A stretch of 64,000 nt of DNA from Verrucomicrobiia bacterium (GCA_028687435.1 JAQUAF010000005.1:62001-126000), one strand, 5' to 3'; positions 25,756 to 37,782 are shown, numbered from the stretch's first letter. A program made the numbers and translations. The notes: generated by a model from the sequence alone, not told the origin.

Positions 25756-28700
25756 ATGGCCTCCCCACAACCTTATTTCGGACGCAAAGATTGGCTGTCT
25801 TTCTGGATTACCACGCTGGTCACTTTTGCGGTTTATCTCTTCACCCTGGCGCCAAGCGTTTCCCTGGAGGATTCCGGCGAATTTCTGACCGCCTCCTATC
25901 ATCTGGGCGTCCCACATCCCCCGGGCTATCCCATCTGGACAATCTCCTCCTATTTGTTCGCGCACTTGATCCCCTATGGAGAAATCGCCTGGCGGGTGAA
26001 TCTGATGTCCGCTTTCTACGGCGCCCTGGCAGCCGGCATACTGAGCCTTCTAACCTCAAAACTGGCGGTGCGACTGTGGAATCTGGAACAATTCAAGGAC
26101 TTCGATCTCGGAATCGTTTCCCGGGAAAGCCTGGTTCAGGCCGTATCTGTGGTGGCCGGCCTGGTGTTTGCCTTTACCGACACCATGTGGGCGCAGGCGG
26201 TGATCACCGAGGTGTACAGCATGAACAGCTTCTTCTTCACGCTGCTCTGCCTGCTGACGCTGAGGTGGTTCGATTCGCCGGGGCAATGGCGCTGGCCGTC
26301 CTTGATCTCCCTTTTTGTCGGCATCGGCATCACCAATCACCAAACCATCCTGGTCGCCGCGCCGGCCTTCATGCTGGCGTTATTCTTCATCGATGAGGAA
26401 CTCTTCTGCGACACCTGCCCCCTGGCTGCCATTGTCTGCGCGACCCTGGCCATCCGCGGCGGTTTCTGGTTCATGTGGCCGCTGGCCGCCGGCCTCCTTG
26501 CCGCCTATCTTCTGCTTCTGTTCAAAAACCTCGCCCATTTGGGGCTGCGCCACGTGCTCTGCCTGTTTTTTTCGCTGCTCATCGGCGTCCTGCTGCAAAT
26601 AGGTCTGGACTTCATGTTCAACAGCGAACGGAACATGGTGTTATGGAAATACCTGACATGTGTCCTTTGCTTCATCACCCTCCTGCTGGTCGTCTGGCTG
26701 ATCGTCTGCCATATGTCCGGGGAAGGCAATGCGTTGCGCGCCGCCGCTCCATTTCTGCTGAGCACCTTGATGTTTCTGGCCGGCAGTTCGCTTTATCTCT
26801 ACATGCCCCTGTCATCGGCCACCAACCCGCCGATGAATTGGGGATATACCAAAACCATTGACGGCTTCCGCCACCATATCCTTCGCGAACAATACGAACG
26901 CATTGAGACCAAACGCCCCCTGCCCGATCTGGTCGAACAATATGTCATGTTCTTCGACGATCTGCGCGAAAACTTCACCGCGCCGCTTGTTGTGACAGCC
27001 GTCCTCCCCCTATTCTTCATTCCCTTTCTGCGCCGGCGCGACGCGGAATACATGGCCTTCACCATTTCGTGCTTTTTTCTGATGGGGTTCGCTCTTGTCT
27101 ATCTTCTCAACCCCAAATTTGACGACCAGTCGCGCTTCATTTGCCGTGTCTTTTACGGACTGGCGCACGGCGTCTTTTCCCTGTGGGTGGGATTGGGGCT
27201 TGTCTTTGCAGTGTACTTCGCCAAACGCATGCGGAACCTTGTTCCCCAGGCTCTTTTCGCCCTGGTCATGATGATTCTGGCCTTCTGGGGGCTGCACACC
27301 GGCAGATCCGGCATGGTCATCACCGCCTCTTTTGGCGGGGCAGCCCTCTACTTCATGGGCATCCAGCTCCTTTTGCGCCTGTCACCATCTCCGATGCCCA
27401 TTCTCACGGTCATTTACATGCTGCCGCTGCTTTCCATCACTGCCAATTGGAATGACGCTGAAATGCGCGGCCACGACTTTGGCTGGCGCTACGGCCATGA
27501 CATGTTGAAAGGCCTTGACAAGGATGCCGTGGTCTATGGCGGCACGGACCCCGGACGTTTTGTTCCCACCTACATGATTTTCGTGGACAGCTTTCAGGAC
27601 AAAAAATGGAAGCGCGACCCGGACTTCGACCGGCGCGATCTTTACATCATCACCCAGAACGCGCTGGCGGATCAGACCTACATGAAATACATCCGCGACC
27701 ACTACGCCACCACACGTCCAAAAATGGATCGGTGGTATCACAAGCTGCTTGGACGCGACAAAACCTATCCAAAAGCCCCCCTCATCCTGCCTTCCGAGGA
27801 GGAATTTACGGTTATTTTCAACCAAGCCATTGAAAACGCAAAAAAAGAATCCATCCCCGGAATCGTCTTTCAAAAGGACGCCTCCGGCCAGGTTCGGGCG
27901 ACGGTTCAGGGACTCGAAGGGGTTTTCGCCATCAATGGCGAAGTGGCCCGCTGGATATTTGAAAGAAACAAAGACAAACACTCCTTCTATGTGGAGGAAA
28001 GCTATCCATTGAATTGGATGTATCCCTACCTTGAACCCTGCGGCTTGATCATGAAGCTGAACAAGGAACCGCTCAAGGAATTGTCACAGGAAGTCATCCA
28101 GCGCGACATGAGCTGCTGGAAGCGGCTAACCGCCGATCTGCTGTCCAACCGGGCTTTCCTCAATGACATTGTCGCCCGGCGGGCCTTTTCAAAGCTGCGC
28201 AGTTCAATCGCAGGACTCTACGCCGCGCGCGCCCTGACGAAGGAAGCCGAACACGCGCTTCTGGAATCCATCGATCTCTGTCCCACCAGTTCGGAAGCCA
28301 GGGCGCGCCTGATCCAACTGTTCGCCGGACAGGAACGATTCACCGACGCCATGGTCATCTGCCAGGAATGGGAGCGTTTGGATCCAAACAACCGGGCAAC
28401 ATGGCAAACCGAAGCCCAGATCCGCAGTCTGGAGGCCCTTGCCGCAAAGGAAAAAGAGATGGCGGCAGCTTATCCGCAAAAAAAACAAAATCCGGAATTC
28501 ATCTTCCAATTTGCCGAACTGCTGCGCACCCGGGCCAAGATGTCCGACGCAAACAAGGTGATCGACGAGTATCTTGATCGCAAAGAGACGTCATTGAACT
28601 GGTGGCAGAAAGCGCTGGATTTCTACGCCGCCCAGAACCAGGTGGAACGCGTCGAGACCCTTCTCAAACGGCTGATCAGCCGGCAGCCGCAGTATGCACC

Positions 28701-28917
28701 CGCCCATTACAATCTCTCCATCCTGCTGGCATCCCTGGGACGGCATGATGAAGCCGTGTCCTGTCTGGCGCAATCTTTCAAACTGGACCATCAACTGCGA
28801 ACCAACGCCATTCAGGATCCACGCCTGGCCCCTCTGCAAGGCTATCTGCCTTTCACCCGGCTGTTGCAATCTCCTCCGGAGGGGAAAAACGCCGCCAAGG
28901 CAAAAAACAAGAAATAG
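25756..28917 (+). CDS. DUF2723-family multi-pass membrane protein with C-terminal TPR region
   Basis: FAVYLFTLAPSVSLEDSGEFLTASYHLGVPHPPGYPIWT is characteristic of DUF2723; TPR-like C-terminus. Confidence 0.85.
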   Translation: MASPQPYFGRKDWLSFWITTLVTFAVYLFTLAPSVSLEDSGEFLTASYHLGVPHPPGYPIWTISSYLFAHLIPYGEIAWRVNLMSAFYGALAAGILSLLTSKLAVRLWNLEQFKDFDLGIVSRESLVQAVSVVAGLVFAFTDTMWAQAVITEVYSMNSFFFTLLCLLTLRWFDSPGQWRWPSLISLFVGIGITNHQTILVAAPAFMLALFFIDEELFCDTCPLAAIVCATLAIRGGFWFMWPLAAGLLAAYLLLLFKNLAHLGLRHVLCLFFSLLIGVLLQIGLDFMFNSERNMVLWKYLTCVLCFITLLLVVWLIVCHMSGEGNALRAAAPFLLSTLMFLAGSSLYLYMPLSSATNPPMNWGYTKTIDGFRHHILREQYERIETKRPLPDLVEQYVMFFDDLRENFTAPLVVTAVLPLFFIPFLRRRDAEYMAFTISCFFLMGFALVYLLNPKFDDQSRFICRVFYGLAHGVFSLWVGLGLVFAVYFAKRMRNLVPQALFALVMMILAFWGLHTGRSGMVITASFGGAALYFMGIQLLLRLSPSPMPILTVIYMLPLLSITANWNDAEMRGHDFGWRYGHDMLKGLDKDAVVYGGTDPGRFVPTYMIFVDSFQDKKWKRDPDFDRRDLYIITQNALADQTYMKYIRDHYATTRPKMDRWYHKLLGRDKTYPKAPLILPSEEEFTVIFNQAIENAKKESIPGIVFQKDASGQVRATVQGLEGVFAINGEVARWIFERNKDKHSFYVEESYPLNWMYPYLEPCGLIMKLNKEPLKELSQEVIQRDMSCWKRLTADLLSNRAFLNDIVARRAFSKLRSSIAGLYAARALTKEAEHALLESIDLCPTSSEARARLIQLFAGQERFTDAMVICQEWERLDPNNRATWQTEAQIRSLEALAAKEKEMAAAYPQKKQNPEFIFQFAELLRTRAKMSDANKVIDEYLDRKETSLNWWQKALDFYAAQNQVERVETLLKRLISRQPQYAPAHYNLSILLASLGRHDEAVSCLAQSFKLDHQLRTNAIQDPRLAPLQGYLPFTRLLQSPPEGKNAAKAKNKK

Positions 28918-28955
28918 CTGAAAGCAGATCACCCTCAATTCCCGGCCAGTCAAGC

Positions 28956-30680
28956 CTATCGTCCCAGACTGTTAAGCCGGAAAACCGGTCCGACGTGATT
29001 GATTGTGTCCGGACGATTTTCCAAAATAACCCCGAATCCATCCTTGATCAACTGCGTGGCCGCATCCATGTCCGAAGAAGAAAACAGCGGTTCGTTAAAT
29101 TGAAGGCGGAGAATGCTCCTGGCGCTGCCATCATAAACAATCATGGCGACATACTCCGCCGGAAAAGGATGCAGGGTGTAGGTCTTGGGCTCATCCCTCA
29201 TCAGATTGCCCTCAAGTGTTTTGATCGGGAAGGGGCGGGTGTTGACGGAGGCCTTGAGAATGACCATCCACCTCAGGATGCCAGGCTGGAACACCGCCTT
29301 TTGCGGCATTTCCTTCAAACTCAATTCCACACCGCGCAAAGCGCAAGCCCATGGATATTTTTCGTTGTTGAACTGCGCCACCTTGCCCGCCAGCTTCTTG
29401 TCACGGGCAAAAAATGCCGCATCAGCAAGGCTGGGAATATGAAATGGGCCAAAAATTGTCTTTTTGTCAGGAACCAAAAGGCTGTTGTAATCCGTAAAAT
29501 TTGGATTTGTCCAGCAATCCTCAAAAACAAACCGGACGGTCCGTCCGTCCGGGAGCGTCAAAACACGGAGAATTTCCGGTTCGCAAACAATCAGACCATC
29601 GGTCCATACTGATCGAACAGCCTCCATGGCGGCGCTCAAATTGCCGCCTTTTGCCGTCACTCCCGATTGCCTTGGAGAAGCGGATCCCAACCCCAAAACC
29701 GCCTGATACACGCTCCGGGGGGGGGGCCACATCATGTCACCCTTCAACAATTTCAGCGGCTGGGTTATTTTGGGAACCGTCCCCGCCACTTTTGTTGAAT
29801 CTGCAGCCGGCGCCAATCCCCCGCTCTTGTGAAGTTTGGCAACCCGATGGGATTTCCAGTAAAAAAGCCCCGCCACACACCATACGACAAGGAAAAAATA
29901 CCCCAACCCCATGCCGATATTGCGCTTTTTGAGCGCTGCCGGCGAGGGTTCCTTGGAAAGGTGTCCCAAAATAATGGCCGGCAAAAATCCCAATGGCCCA
30001 AAGCAACCGCAAAGGAAAGAACTCTCGGCATAGCGATCCTGGACAGCCATATCTCCAATCTTCATAAAGGAAGTGGAGGGCGTTCTAATCGGAACAGGCA
30101 GCCTCCGCTGGGTGGTCATTGGAAGCTGGGAGGGCGTCTTTGCTCTGGCTCGCGGTTGAGCAGTGGCCCTGGGAATCGCCTTCTTGGGAGAAGCCACCTG
30201 GACTTTCGGGACCTTGATGGAAGGAGGTTTGGGCGCCACCTTGATCGCCTGGGAAGGAGGCAGGGGCGACACAGGAGCCGCCACGGATGCCGCAGGAGAT
30301 GCGGAAGGCGTGGCTTGCGCTTCCGATGGACCGGCTTCGGCGGGCGGGGACTCCGGCGCTGCAGCCTCAACAGATGCTCCAGCCGGCGGATCATCCTTCA
30401 AATCCACCATGAAAATATAATCCGCAAACCGGATCAAATCCCCATGTTTCAAAATCTGCCGGTTGATCCGGTTGCCATTCACAAATGTTCCGTTCAAAGA
30501 CCACTTGTCCTCAACAACGTACTGGCCATTCTCAAAAAAAATCACCGCATGATCCCCGGAAACGCCCGGATCGGGCAAGTCAACATGAACATGCTCCCCC
30601 CGTCCCACGGCCAATGGGGTCTGGCCCAGTTGAAAAATCAACCGGTCCACATCCTCGGATATGTAGATCAGCGACGGCAT
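28956..30680 (-). CDS. FHA domain-containing membrane protein
   Basis: N-terminal FHA (VDLPDPGVSGDHAVIFFENGQYVVEDKWSLNGTFVNGNRI), Pro/Ala-rich linker, one TM segment. Confidence 0.85.
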   Translation of the reverse strand: MPSLIYISEDVDRLIFQLGQTPLAVGRGEHVHVDLPDPGVSGDHAVIFFENGQYVVEDKWSLNGTFVNGNRINRQILKHGDLIRFADYIFMVDLKDDPPAGASVEAAAPESPPAEAGPSEAQATPSASPAASVAAPVSPLPPSQAIKVAPKPPSIKVPKVQVASPKKAIPRATAQPRARAKTPSQLPMTTQRRLPVPIRTPSTSFMKIGDMAVQDRYAESSFLCGCFGPLGFLPAIILGHLSKEPSPAALKKRNIGMGLGYFFLVVWCVAGLFYWKSHRVAKLHKSGGLAPAADSTKVAGTVPKITQPLKLLKGDMMWPPPRSVYQAVLGLGSASPRQSGVTAKGGNLSAAMEAVRSVWTDGLIVCEPEILRVLTLPDGRTVRFVFEDCWTNPNFTDYNSLLVPDKKTIFGPFHIPSLADAAFFARDKKLAGKVAQFNNEKYPWACALRGVELSLKEMPQKAVFQPGILRWMVILKASVNTRPFPIKTLEGNLMRDEPKTYTLHPFPAEYVAMIVYDGSARSILRLQFNEPLFSSSDMDAATQLIKDGFGVILENRPDTINHVGPVFRLNSLGR

Positions 30681-30813
30681 AACAACGCCACCCCCAACTT
30701 ATCAGCTCCCGCCGCTCGTTAGGCAAGAAAAATAGGACAAATGTAAAAATCCAAAATTGCCATCAAGAAAGACTATTCGAACCTCCCGAAAAACGAACTG
30801 CGCCATTCTGCTG

Positions 30814-32565
30814 TCAGCAGCCAAGCAGGGCAACCGCTCGTTTCAACGCCAGCCGGGTGGCCACATTCGGGTCGCGAGTTGACCCGCAAAACACATTTTC
30901 CGGTCCGACCATCGCAAGCAACCCCGAATGCCGCAACACCCGGTGGCTTTCCGCCAGAATTCCACTGATGATCAAATGCCGCCCCGTTTCACGCAAATAC
31001 CCCAACAACTCAGCCAGCGCCATCATGCAACTGGCATCCAAATGCCGGGCGTCCTTGAGACGCAAAATGACAATCTTGATGTTGGAATCCCTGGCCGCTG
31101 AACGGATGCCCTCCAAAAAAAGATCGGATGCTCCAAAGAACAATTCCCCGCCCACATGCAGGATGGTGATCTTCGGATTCATGCGATTGGCCGGGGATTC
31201 CATCTCACACAACTCCCCTTTCTCGTTGAAAGTGTACTCCACCATCACCGGCATTCTTGCCTTGCGCAGATAAAGCACAATGGAAACCACCACTCCCAGA
31301 TAAATGGCAAAATCCAACGGCAAAAACAGGGCGGAGGCAAAAGTGGCGGCAAAAACAGCCAGATCCGATTTGGTCGAATTCAAGACGATCCGCAGTTGAG
31401 CCCTGTTTGCCAGCGAAAACGAGGTCATCAACACCACGGCGGCAAGCGCCGGCGCCGGCACCCAGCCGATCACGGGGCCGAAAAACAACGCGCCGGCCGC
31501 GCAAAGCAGCCCATTCACAACCCCGGCCAGCGGCGTCGCCGCCCCGCTGCTCCAGTTCAACATGGACCGGGTCAGCGATCCCGAGGACGGCATGCCGGAA
31601 CAAAATGCGGAAGCCAGATTGCCAATTCCCAAACCCACCATGTCCTGATTGATATTGACCGTGTCTCCGGAACGAAACGCCAGCGTCTTGGCCATCAGGG
31701 CGCTTTCAAGCAATGCCACCAGCGCTATGGCCAGCGCCGGGCTGAACAACAAACGGACAATCCCCCAATCCACGCCGGAAAAGCCCAGTTCCCATTGTCC
31801 CACAGGAATGCCTTTGAGCATTTCCACGGACCATCCCGCCTGACTCATCCCCCATCCCGCCAGGCTGGCCAGCGCCAGGGTTGCCGCAACAGTCGGCAGT
31901 CTTGGAAAATACCGGCGCAAAACCAGCCAGAACCCCGCAGTCAGGCTCCCCAACAAAAGCGATGACCGGTTTGTTTCGCCAATATGCCTGAAAATTTCCC
32001 CGCAAATTCCAAAAAAGGTGGCTGATTTTTCCACATCGATTCCCAACAGGGCGCCCGCCTGATTTGCTCCAATCAACAGGGCCGCCCCCGAAACATATCC
32101 TGTAATGACACTGATGGACACAAACTGGATCACATCCGTCCAACGCAACAATCCTCCCACCAACAAACATCCCCCCACCAGCAGGCATAAAACAGCGGCG
32201 CCATCCCTCCGGTCAACCTCGGGAGGTAAAACCATCAGGGCGCTCAAAACCAGAATGGCGGTGGCATTGGTCGGTCCGAAAACCGTAAACCGGCTGCGCC
32301 CGAACATCCCTCCCAGCAATCCGGCAACGGCCGCAGCATAAATACCGCATTGCACCGGCAGTCCCGCAACCATTGCATAGGCCATGCCCTGCGCAAAAGC
32401 CACCAGGGCAACATTCAAGCCGGCAATCAAATCGGCCTTGCAACGGGCGCAATCGTAAACACGCAGGTGCTCCCGCAAAGGAAAAAGCGGAGAGCAGCCG
32501 CGCCGTCTCAGGGAACGAAACGCCTTCAATCCCTCAAAAAACAGGTGTTTGTAAACCTCGCTCAT
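30814..32565 (-). CDS. SulP family inorganic anion transporter with STAS domain
   Basis: DLIAGLNVALVAFAQGMAYAMVAGLPVQCGIYAAAVAGLLGGMFG; C-terminal STAS. Confidence 0.93.
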   Translation of the reverse strand: MSEVYKHLFFEGLKAFRSLRRRGCSPLFPLREHLRVYDCARCKADLIAGLNVALVAFAQGMAYAMVAGLPVQCGIYAAAVAGLLGGMFGRSRFTVFGPTNATAILVLSALMVLPPEVDRRDGAAVLCLLVGGCLLVGGLLRWTDVIQFVSISVITGYVSGAALLIGANQAGALLGIDVEKSATFFGICGEIFRHIGETNRSSLLLGSLTAGFWLVLRRYFPRLPTVAATLALASLAGWGMSQAGWSVEMLKGIPVGQWELGFSGVDWGIVRLLFSPALAIALVALLESALMAKTLAFRSGDTVNINQDMVGLGIGNLASAFCSGMPSSGSLTRSMLNWSSGAATPLAGVVNGLLCAAGALFFGPVIGWVPAPALAAVVLMTSFSLANRAQLRIVLNSTKSDLAVFAATFASALFLPLDFAIYLGVVVSIVLYLRKARMPVMVEYTFNEKGELCEMESPANRMNPKITILHVGGELFFGASDLFLEGIRSAARDSNIKIVILRLKDARHLDASCMMALAELLGYLRETGRHLIISGILAESHRVLRHSGLLAMVGPENVFCGSTRDPNVATRLALKRAVALLGC

Positions 32566-32775
32566 GACGGCAAAGAAATCGCAAACAAGCTAATCCCCTC
32601 CCCATGATCCCGCAACAGAAATATCCACGATGCGCAAAATTCCACCCCGTCCGCATCGCCCGGCTTCCCCTCATTTTGCCACCGCCCCAATAATCGCAAC
32701 GACACCGTTTTCATCGTCAAACAGCTCCAGTTTGGCCTTCCCCCTCCCGGCGGAGAGATTATACTTGCCGTTTCC

Positions 32776-33975
32776 ATGAGGTCATCCGCCCAACTGAAGA
32801 TCCCGCACTATTACTGGCTTGAGGGGCTGAGCGCCGTCAACTGCACCATCTTCACCATGTGCCTGTTTTTCTGGACACGGGAACGGTTTGCCTTCAGCGA
32901 CGCCACAAACCTGCTTCTGGCCTCCGTGCAGGGGTTGGTCTATCTTTTCTCCACCTTTTTTGGCGGACGTTTGGCGGACCGGTTCGGATATGACCGCACC
33001 CTGATCGTCTGTTTTGCCGGGATGGGCGCCACACTGGTCACCGGCAGTTTTATACCCTGCCTGATCATGCCTTTTGTTGCCTTGGCCCTGTACAATCTCT
33101 TTGTGGGGCCGACCTGGCCGTCCTTGGAAGCCGCCATTCTCCACTCTCCCGGCAAACTTTCCATGCCCAACCGCTTGGGCATCTACAATCTCTCATGGTC
33201 CTTTGGCGATGGAATCGGCCTTTTCCTGAGCGGATTCATGTTCAAATGGAATCCCGACTCGATCTTCTGGCTGCCCGGTCTAATCTATCTCCTCACCATC
33301 CCAACCATCCGGTGGGGCCCCCGCAACCACGACGACGAGGGAGTCGTGGCCATGGAAATGCCCCACACCGGCGACACCATTCCCAAGGCTCAAAAACGCC
33401 GTTTCATGCAACTGGGCTGGCTGGGCAATGGCCTGGGTTTTCTGATGCTGGCCGGTTTCACCGCCCTGGCGCCACAAATGAGCTTGCGTCTGGGGCTGCC
33501 CACCGAAGCCACCCTCTGGCTGACCTGCACCCTCCTGTTTGCCCGCGGTTTTGCCTTTCTCATTTTCTGGAAATGGGAAGGATGGCACTACCACATGGCT
33601 TGGTGCCAATGGGCCTTGTGGCTGGCGCCGCTCAGCCTGGCCATCGCCTTTTTCGCCGGAAATCCCGCGGTGGTTTTCGGATCATTGGTCGTCTTTGGCG
33701 CGAGCATCGGCCTCTCCTATTCCGGATCCATTTATTATTCCCTGGACTATGGCGACAACAAGGGCGAACTGGGAGGACTGCACGAATCCATCCTCGGTCT
33801 CGGCATGTTTATCGGCCCCCTGCTGGCCGCCGGCGCGGCCGCCATGGGCCATGGCGCCACAAGCGCCCAATGGACCCTCATCATCCTGTCCCTGGGCGCC
33901 AACGCCATCGGACTGGCGATCCTCAACCTTAAGGAGCCGCCCCCATCCGAACCTGCTTGCCCAGCCGCGCGGTAA
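32776..33975 (+). CDS. Major facilitator superfamily transporter
   Basis: 12-TM-like pattern with [19 protein letters not shown] loop motif. Confidence 0.88.
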   Translation: MRSSAQLKIPHYYWLEGLSAVNCTIFTMCLFFWTRERFAFSDATNLLLASVQGLVYLFSTFFGGRLADRFGYDRTLIVCFAGMGATLVTGSFIPCLIMPFVALALYNLFVGPTWPSLEAAILHSPGKLSMPNRLGIYNLSWSFGDGIGLFLSGFMFKWNPDSIFWLPGLIYLLTIPTIRWGPRNHDDEGVVAMEMPHTGDTIPKAQKRRFMQLGWLGNGLGFLMLAGFTALAPQMSLRLGLPTEATLWLTCTLLFARGFAFLIFWKWEGWHYHMAWCQWALWLAPLSLAIAFFAGNPAVVFGSLVVFGASIGLSYSGSIYYSLDYGDNKGELGGLHESILGLGMFIGPLLAAGAAAMGHGATSAQWTLIILSLGANAIGLAILNLKEPPPSEPACPAAR

Positions 33976-36643
33976 ACCAGAATTCCGCCCCCTTCCCCTC
34001 CTGGCTGTTGACCCCGATCTCTCCCCCCATCAATGCCACAAGTTGCTTTGAAATGGCCAGCCCAAGCCCCGTTCCTCCATACTGGCGCGTAATAGAGGCA
34101 TCCACCTGGGTGAACTTCTGAAACAGGATGGTCTGTTTCTCCTCCGGAATTCCAATCCCGGAATCCTTCACCAAAAAACGCACCATGGCGTGGTCTTCCG
34201 TTTCCGACACCAGACTGGCCCGCACGGAAACCCCTCCTTCACGGGTGAACTTGATCGCGTTGCCCGTCAGATTGATCAGCACTTGGCGCAGGCGCCCCGC
34301 ATCGCCTCGAAGACGCAATGGAACGTCCGGATCAACCACGCAACCAAACTCCAGTTTTTTGTCATGGGCGCTCACGGCCATCATTTCGGCAAAATCGTCA
34401 AACAAGACGCGCAAGTCGAAATCCAGCGTCTCCAACTCAAGCTTGCCCGCCTCAATCTTTGAGAGATCAAGGATGTCATTGATGAGCGCCAGCAGGGATT
34501 CCCCGCAATTGCGCACAACCTCGGCATATCGCCGTTGATCATCGTCAAGCTCGGTGAGCAAAAGCAGGCCATTCATGCCAATGATTCCATTCATGGGCGT
34601 CCGGATCTCATGACTCATGTTGGCCAGGAACTCGCTCTTGGCCACATTGGCTTTCCCGGCCTGTTTGGCCAGTTCGTTTGCGTGCAACGTGGCTTCCTTG
34701 AGCTGGCGGTTGGCCTTGATCCACTCCTCCTCGGCGCGTTTGCGCTCGGTGATATCCTGCCCCTGCGCAATCGTGGCAACCGGCGTTTTCCCGTCCGCAT
34801 CGAAAAGGGTTGCCGAATTCCACAACACCGTCCGCACGCTCCCGTCCCGGTGACGGATCTCGATCTCAACCGTTTGCAGCCGCTCCCCCTTCAAGGTTTT
34901 TCCGATCAACTCCAGCGACTGTTCCGCCCGCCCGGGAGGAAACAACAAATCAACCTTCTTTCCCAAAACCTCGCGGGATGTCCACCCGGTCAAAAATTCA
35001 AAAGCATGGTTGAATCGGGTGATTCTGAATTGAGGATCCCACACGATGATCGGGGCATTGGCGTAATTGAACAGGTTGTCCAGATACGCGTTGGTCTTGC
35101 GCAAAGCCTCCACCGCCTTTTTGCGTTCCGTGATATCCTGTCCCTGCGCAATGGTGGCAATCGGCGTTTTTCCATCCGTCTCAAAGAGGGTGGCTGAATT
35201 CCAAAGCACCGTGCGCGCCATCCCGTCGCGATGCTGGATTTCGATCTCAACCGACTGCCAGCGTTCGCCTTTCAATGTTTTCCCAATCAATTCCATTGCA
35301 TGGCTCAGATGGGCTGGCGGAAACAACATATCGACCTTTTTGCCCATCACCTCATCCGCCGTCCATCCGGTCAAAAATTCAAAAGCATGGTTGAACCGGG
35401 TGATCCTGAATTGAGGATCCCACACAATGATCGGGGCGTTGGCATAATTAAACAGACTGTCCAGATATGCCGTGGTCTTGCGCCACCCCTCCTCCTCATG
35501 CTTGCGCTCGGTAATATCCCGGCCTTCGGCAACCAGATAGACCACATTCCCGGCGTTGTCTCTCGCCGGCTTGAGGGAAAAATCAAAATTGTCAATCTTT
35601 CCATTTTTATCGATATTCGTTTTCTCAAAACGGACGATTTCCCCGAGCGCCGCTTTTTTCACAGCCTGGCGCAGCATTTCCTGCTGTTTCGCGGAATGGG
35701 TCCACCAGGGGGTTTCCCAGAAAGGCTGGTTCAAAACATCCGCCTTCTTTCTCCCGAAAAACTCCAAGGCGGTCCGATTCACCTCGATCAGCGTCCCATC
35801 CGGAGTCAGCAATCCAATGAATTGGAAACTATTGTCAAAAAGGGCCTGAAACTTCAGATTGCTCTCCCTCAAGGCTTTCTCCACCCGTTTCTGCTCGGCA
35901 AATCGATCCTTCCAAGCCCTCAACGCCATCCCCTCCCGCGTCAACCTCCCAAAATCGGCCGGGGACAAATACCCCTGGTTCTCATGATGCACCTCTCCCA
36001 CGATCACATGCGGATGAATTTGGAGGACATCCAGCAAAATAGCGGGGGAAAAACGCCTCTCGGGATACTGGCAAATGGCAAGGCACCGGCTCCCCGGGAA
36101 AAAATCATTGAGCTTGTTCTCGTACTCCATCAATCGCGCAATCCCGGCATCCACCCCAAGCGCCCAGGTCATCTCCCCCGTCACCCGCAACGCCGAATAC
36201 CCCCTGGCCAGCGCCTCCTGGGTTTTGGCTTTCAGCAGGGCGATCATCCGATCGGGATCAAAAGCGCCATCGCTAAGATAAACCTCCTTCGCGGGCTTCA
36301 CCGTCAATTGTTCCGATTTTAAACACTCCTCGAGATTGATTTGACGGCAAAACAGGGCGTCCTGGCGAAACATGTCAAGAACAGCTTCGCGCGAATGTTC
36401 ATCAACCAGACAAAGCACCCGTTGATTCTGTTCCAGCCCCTCGCGAACAAACGAAACCATCACCCTCCGGTATTGTTCCTCGTTCTGGTAAATCCAGCCC
36501 GCATGATCGCCAGGTTTGAAAACCCGCGTGACGGATGGCATGTCATCCGGCTGGCTGGGATGCTCGGCTTGTGAATGATTGGACATGCTCGCCTTAGTTT
36601 TCCGCGTTTTCTTCGGAAGATAAAGAAAATTCAAATCAATCAA
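33929..36643 (-). CDS. MEDS-PAS sensor histidine kinase
   Basis: MEDS-like [38 protein letters not shown]; multiple PAS domains; His[27 protein letters not shown]; HATPase [18 protein letters not shown]. Confidence 0.93.
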   Translation of the reverse strand: MIDLNFLYLPKKTRKTKASMSNHSQAEHPSQPDDMPSVTRVFKPGDHAGWIYQNEEQYRRVMVSFVREGLEQNQRVLCLVDEHSREAVLDMFRQDALFCRQINLEECLKSEQLTVKPAKEVYLSDGAFDPDRMIALLKAKTQEALARGYSALRVTGEMTWALGVDAGIARLMEYENKLNDFFPGSRCLAICQYPERRFSPAILLDVLQIHPHVIVGEVHHENQGYLSPADFGRLTREGMALRAWKDRFAEQKRVEKALRESNLKFQALFDNSFQFIGLLTPDGTLIEVNRTALEFFGRKKADVLNQPFWETPWWTHSAKQQEMLRQAVKKAALGEIVRFEKTNIDKNGKIDNFDFSLKPARDNAGNVVYLVAEGRDITERKHEEEGWRKTTAYLDSLFNYANAPIIVWDPQFRITRFNHAFEFLTGWTADEVMGKKVDMLFPPAHLSHAMELIGKTLKGERWQSVEIEIQHRDGMARTVLWNSATLFETDGKTPIATIAQGQDITERKKAVEALRKTNAYLDNLFNYANAPIIVWDPQFRITRFNHAFEFLTGWTSREVLGKKVDLLFPPGRAEQSLELIGKTLKGERLQTVEIEIRHRDGSVRTVLWNSATLFDADGKTPVATIAQGQDITERKRAEEEWIKANRQLKEATLHANELAKQAGKANVAKSEFLANMSHEIRTPMNGIIGMNGLLLLTELDDDQRRYAEVVRNCGESLLALINDILDLSKIEAGKLELETLDFDLRVLFDDFAEMMAVSAHDKKLEFGCVVDPDVPLRLRGDAGRLRQVLINLTGNAIKFTREGGVSVRASLVSETEDHAMVRFLVKDSGIGIPEEKQTILFQKFTQVDASITRQYGGTGLGLAISKQLVALMGGEIGVNSQEGKGAEFWFTARLGKQVRMGAAP

Positions 36644-36833
36644 GCCGGTGCTGGCGGATTTTCTGGCAAACCGCCTGCCGGGTCACCTTGCTTGATGCTG
36701 CCGAACAAATCGCGGTGAGTCGCCGAAATGCCCCGCACATCGACGGGAAACGTTCCCTGCCCGCCCAAAACGCTGGGGCCCGGCTTAATTTAACCTTGCT
36801 TTCAGCAACAGGAGATGCTCTTGAACACCTCCC

Positions 36834-37709
36834 ATGTTTACCGGAACCTATACAGCCCTGATCACTCCCTTTCGCAACGGAAAATTGGACGAAAAGGCCC
36901 TGCGAAAACTGGTGGAACGGCAAATCGACGCGGGCATTGACGGTTTGGTCCCCGTTGGAACCACCGGAGAATGCGCCACCCTCAGCGTTGAGGAACACAT
37001 CCGCATCGTCTCCCTGGTCGTTAAAACCGCCAAAGGCCGATGCAAAGTGATGGCCGGCACGGGCGCAAACTGCACCGAGGAAGCCATCGAGTTAACCCGG
37101 GCCGCCGAGCGCGCGGGCGCCGACGCGTCCCTCCAAGTGGCGCCCTATTACAATAAACCCACCCAAGAGGGGCTCTACCGCCACTTTAAGGCCATTGCGT
37201 CGAAAACCAAACTGCCCTTGGTCCTCTACAGCATTCCCGGACGCTGCGGCATCGAAATCGGCGTGGAAACCATCTGCCGCCTGAAAGCCGGCTGCCGGAA
37301 CATTGCCGGCATCAAGGAAGCTGGCGGCACGCCGGATCGTGTCAGCCTGTTGCGGGCCTCCCTGCCCTCCTCTTTCATCATTCTTTCCGGAGACGATTCC
37401 CTCACCCTCCCCTTCATGTCGGTGGGGGCGCAAGGCGTCATCAGCGTCGCGTCCAATGTCATGCCCCGCGAAACCGCGGACATGGTGCGGGCCTTCCGCG
37501 AGGGACGACTGGATGACGCCCTGGCGCTTCACGCCAGGCTCTTTCCGCTCTTCAAAAACCTCTTCCTCGAAACCAACCCCATTCCTGTCAAGGCAGCCAT
37601 GGCCATGCTCAAGCTCGTCCGGGAGGAATACCGGCTGCCGCTCTGCGAAATGAATCCAGCCAACCGAGCCAAGCTGCTTCAGACCCTGAAACAGGTCGGC
37701 GCGCGCTGA
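36834..37709 (+). CDS. dapA: 4-hydroxy-tetrahydrodipicolinate synthase
   Basis: FTGTYTALITPFRNGKLDEKALRKLVERQIDAGIDGLVPVGTTGECATL; LPLVLYSIPGRCG. Confidence 0.93.
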   Translation: MFTGTYTALITPFRNGKLDEKALRKLVERQIDAGIDGLVPVGTTGECATLSVEEHIRIVSLVVKTAKGRCKVMAGTGANCTEEAIELTRAAERAGADASLQVAPYYNKPTQEGLYRHFKAIASKTKLPLVLYSIPGRCGIEIGVETICRLKAGCRNIAGIKEAGGTPDRVSLLRASLPSSFIILSGDDSLTLPFMSVGAQGVISVASNVMPRETADMVRAFREGRLDDALALHARLFPLFKNLFLETNPIPVKAAMAMLKLVREEYRLPLCEMNPANRAKLLQTLKQVGAR

Positions 37710-37782
37710 TCAAAAGACGTCAAACCTCCGGCCCGCTCCCCTGCCGCCGCAAACAGCGGACGGCAGGGAACGGACCAAACAC

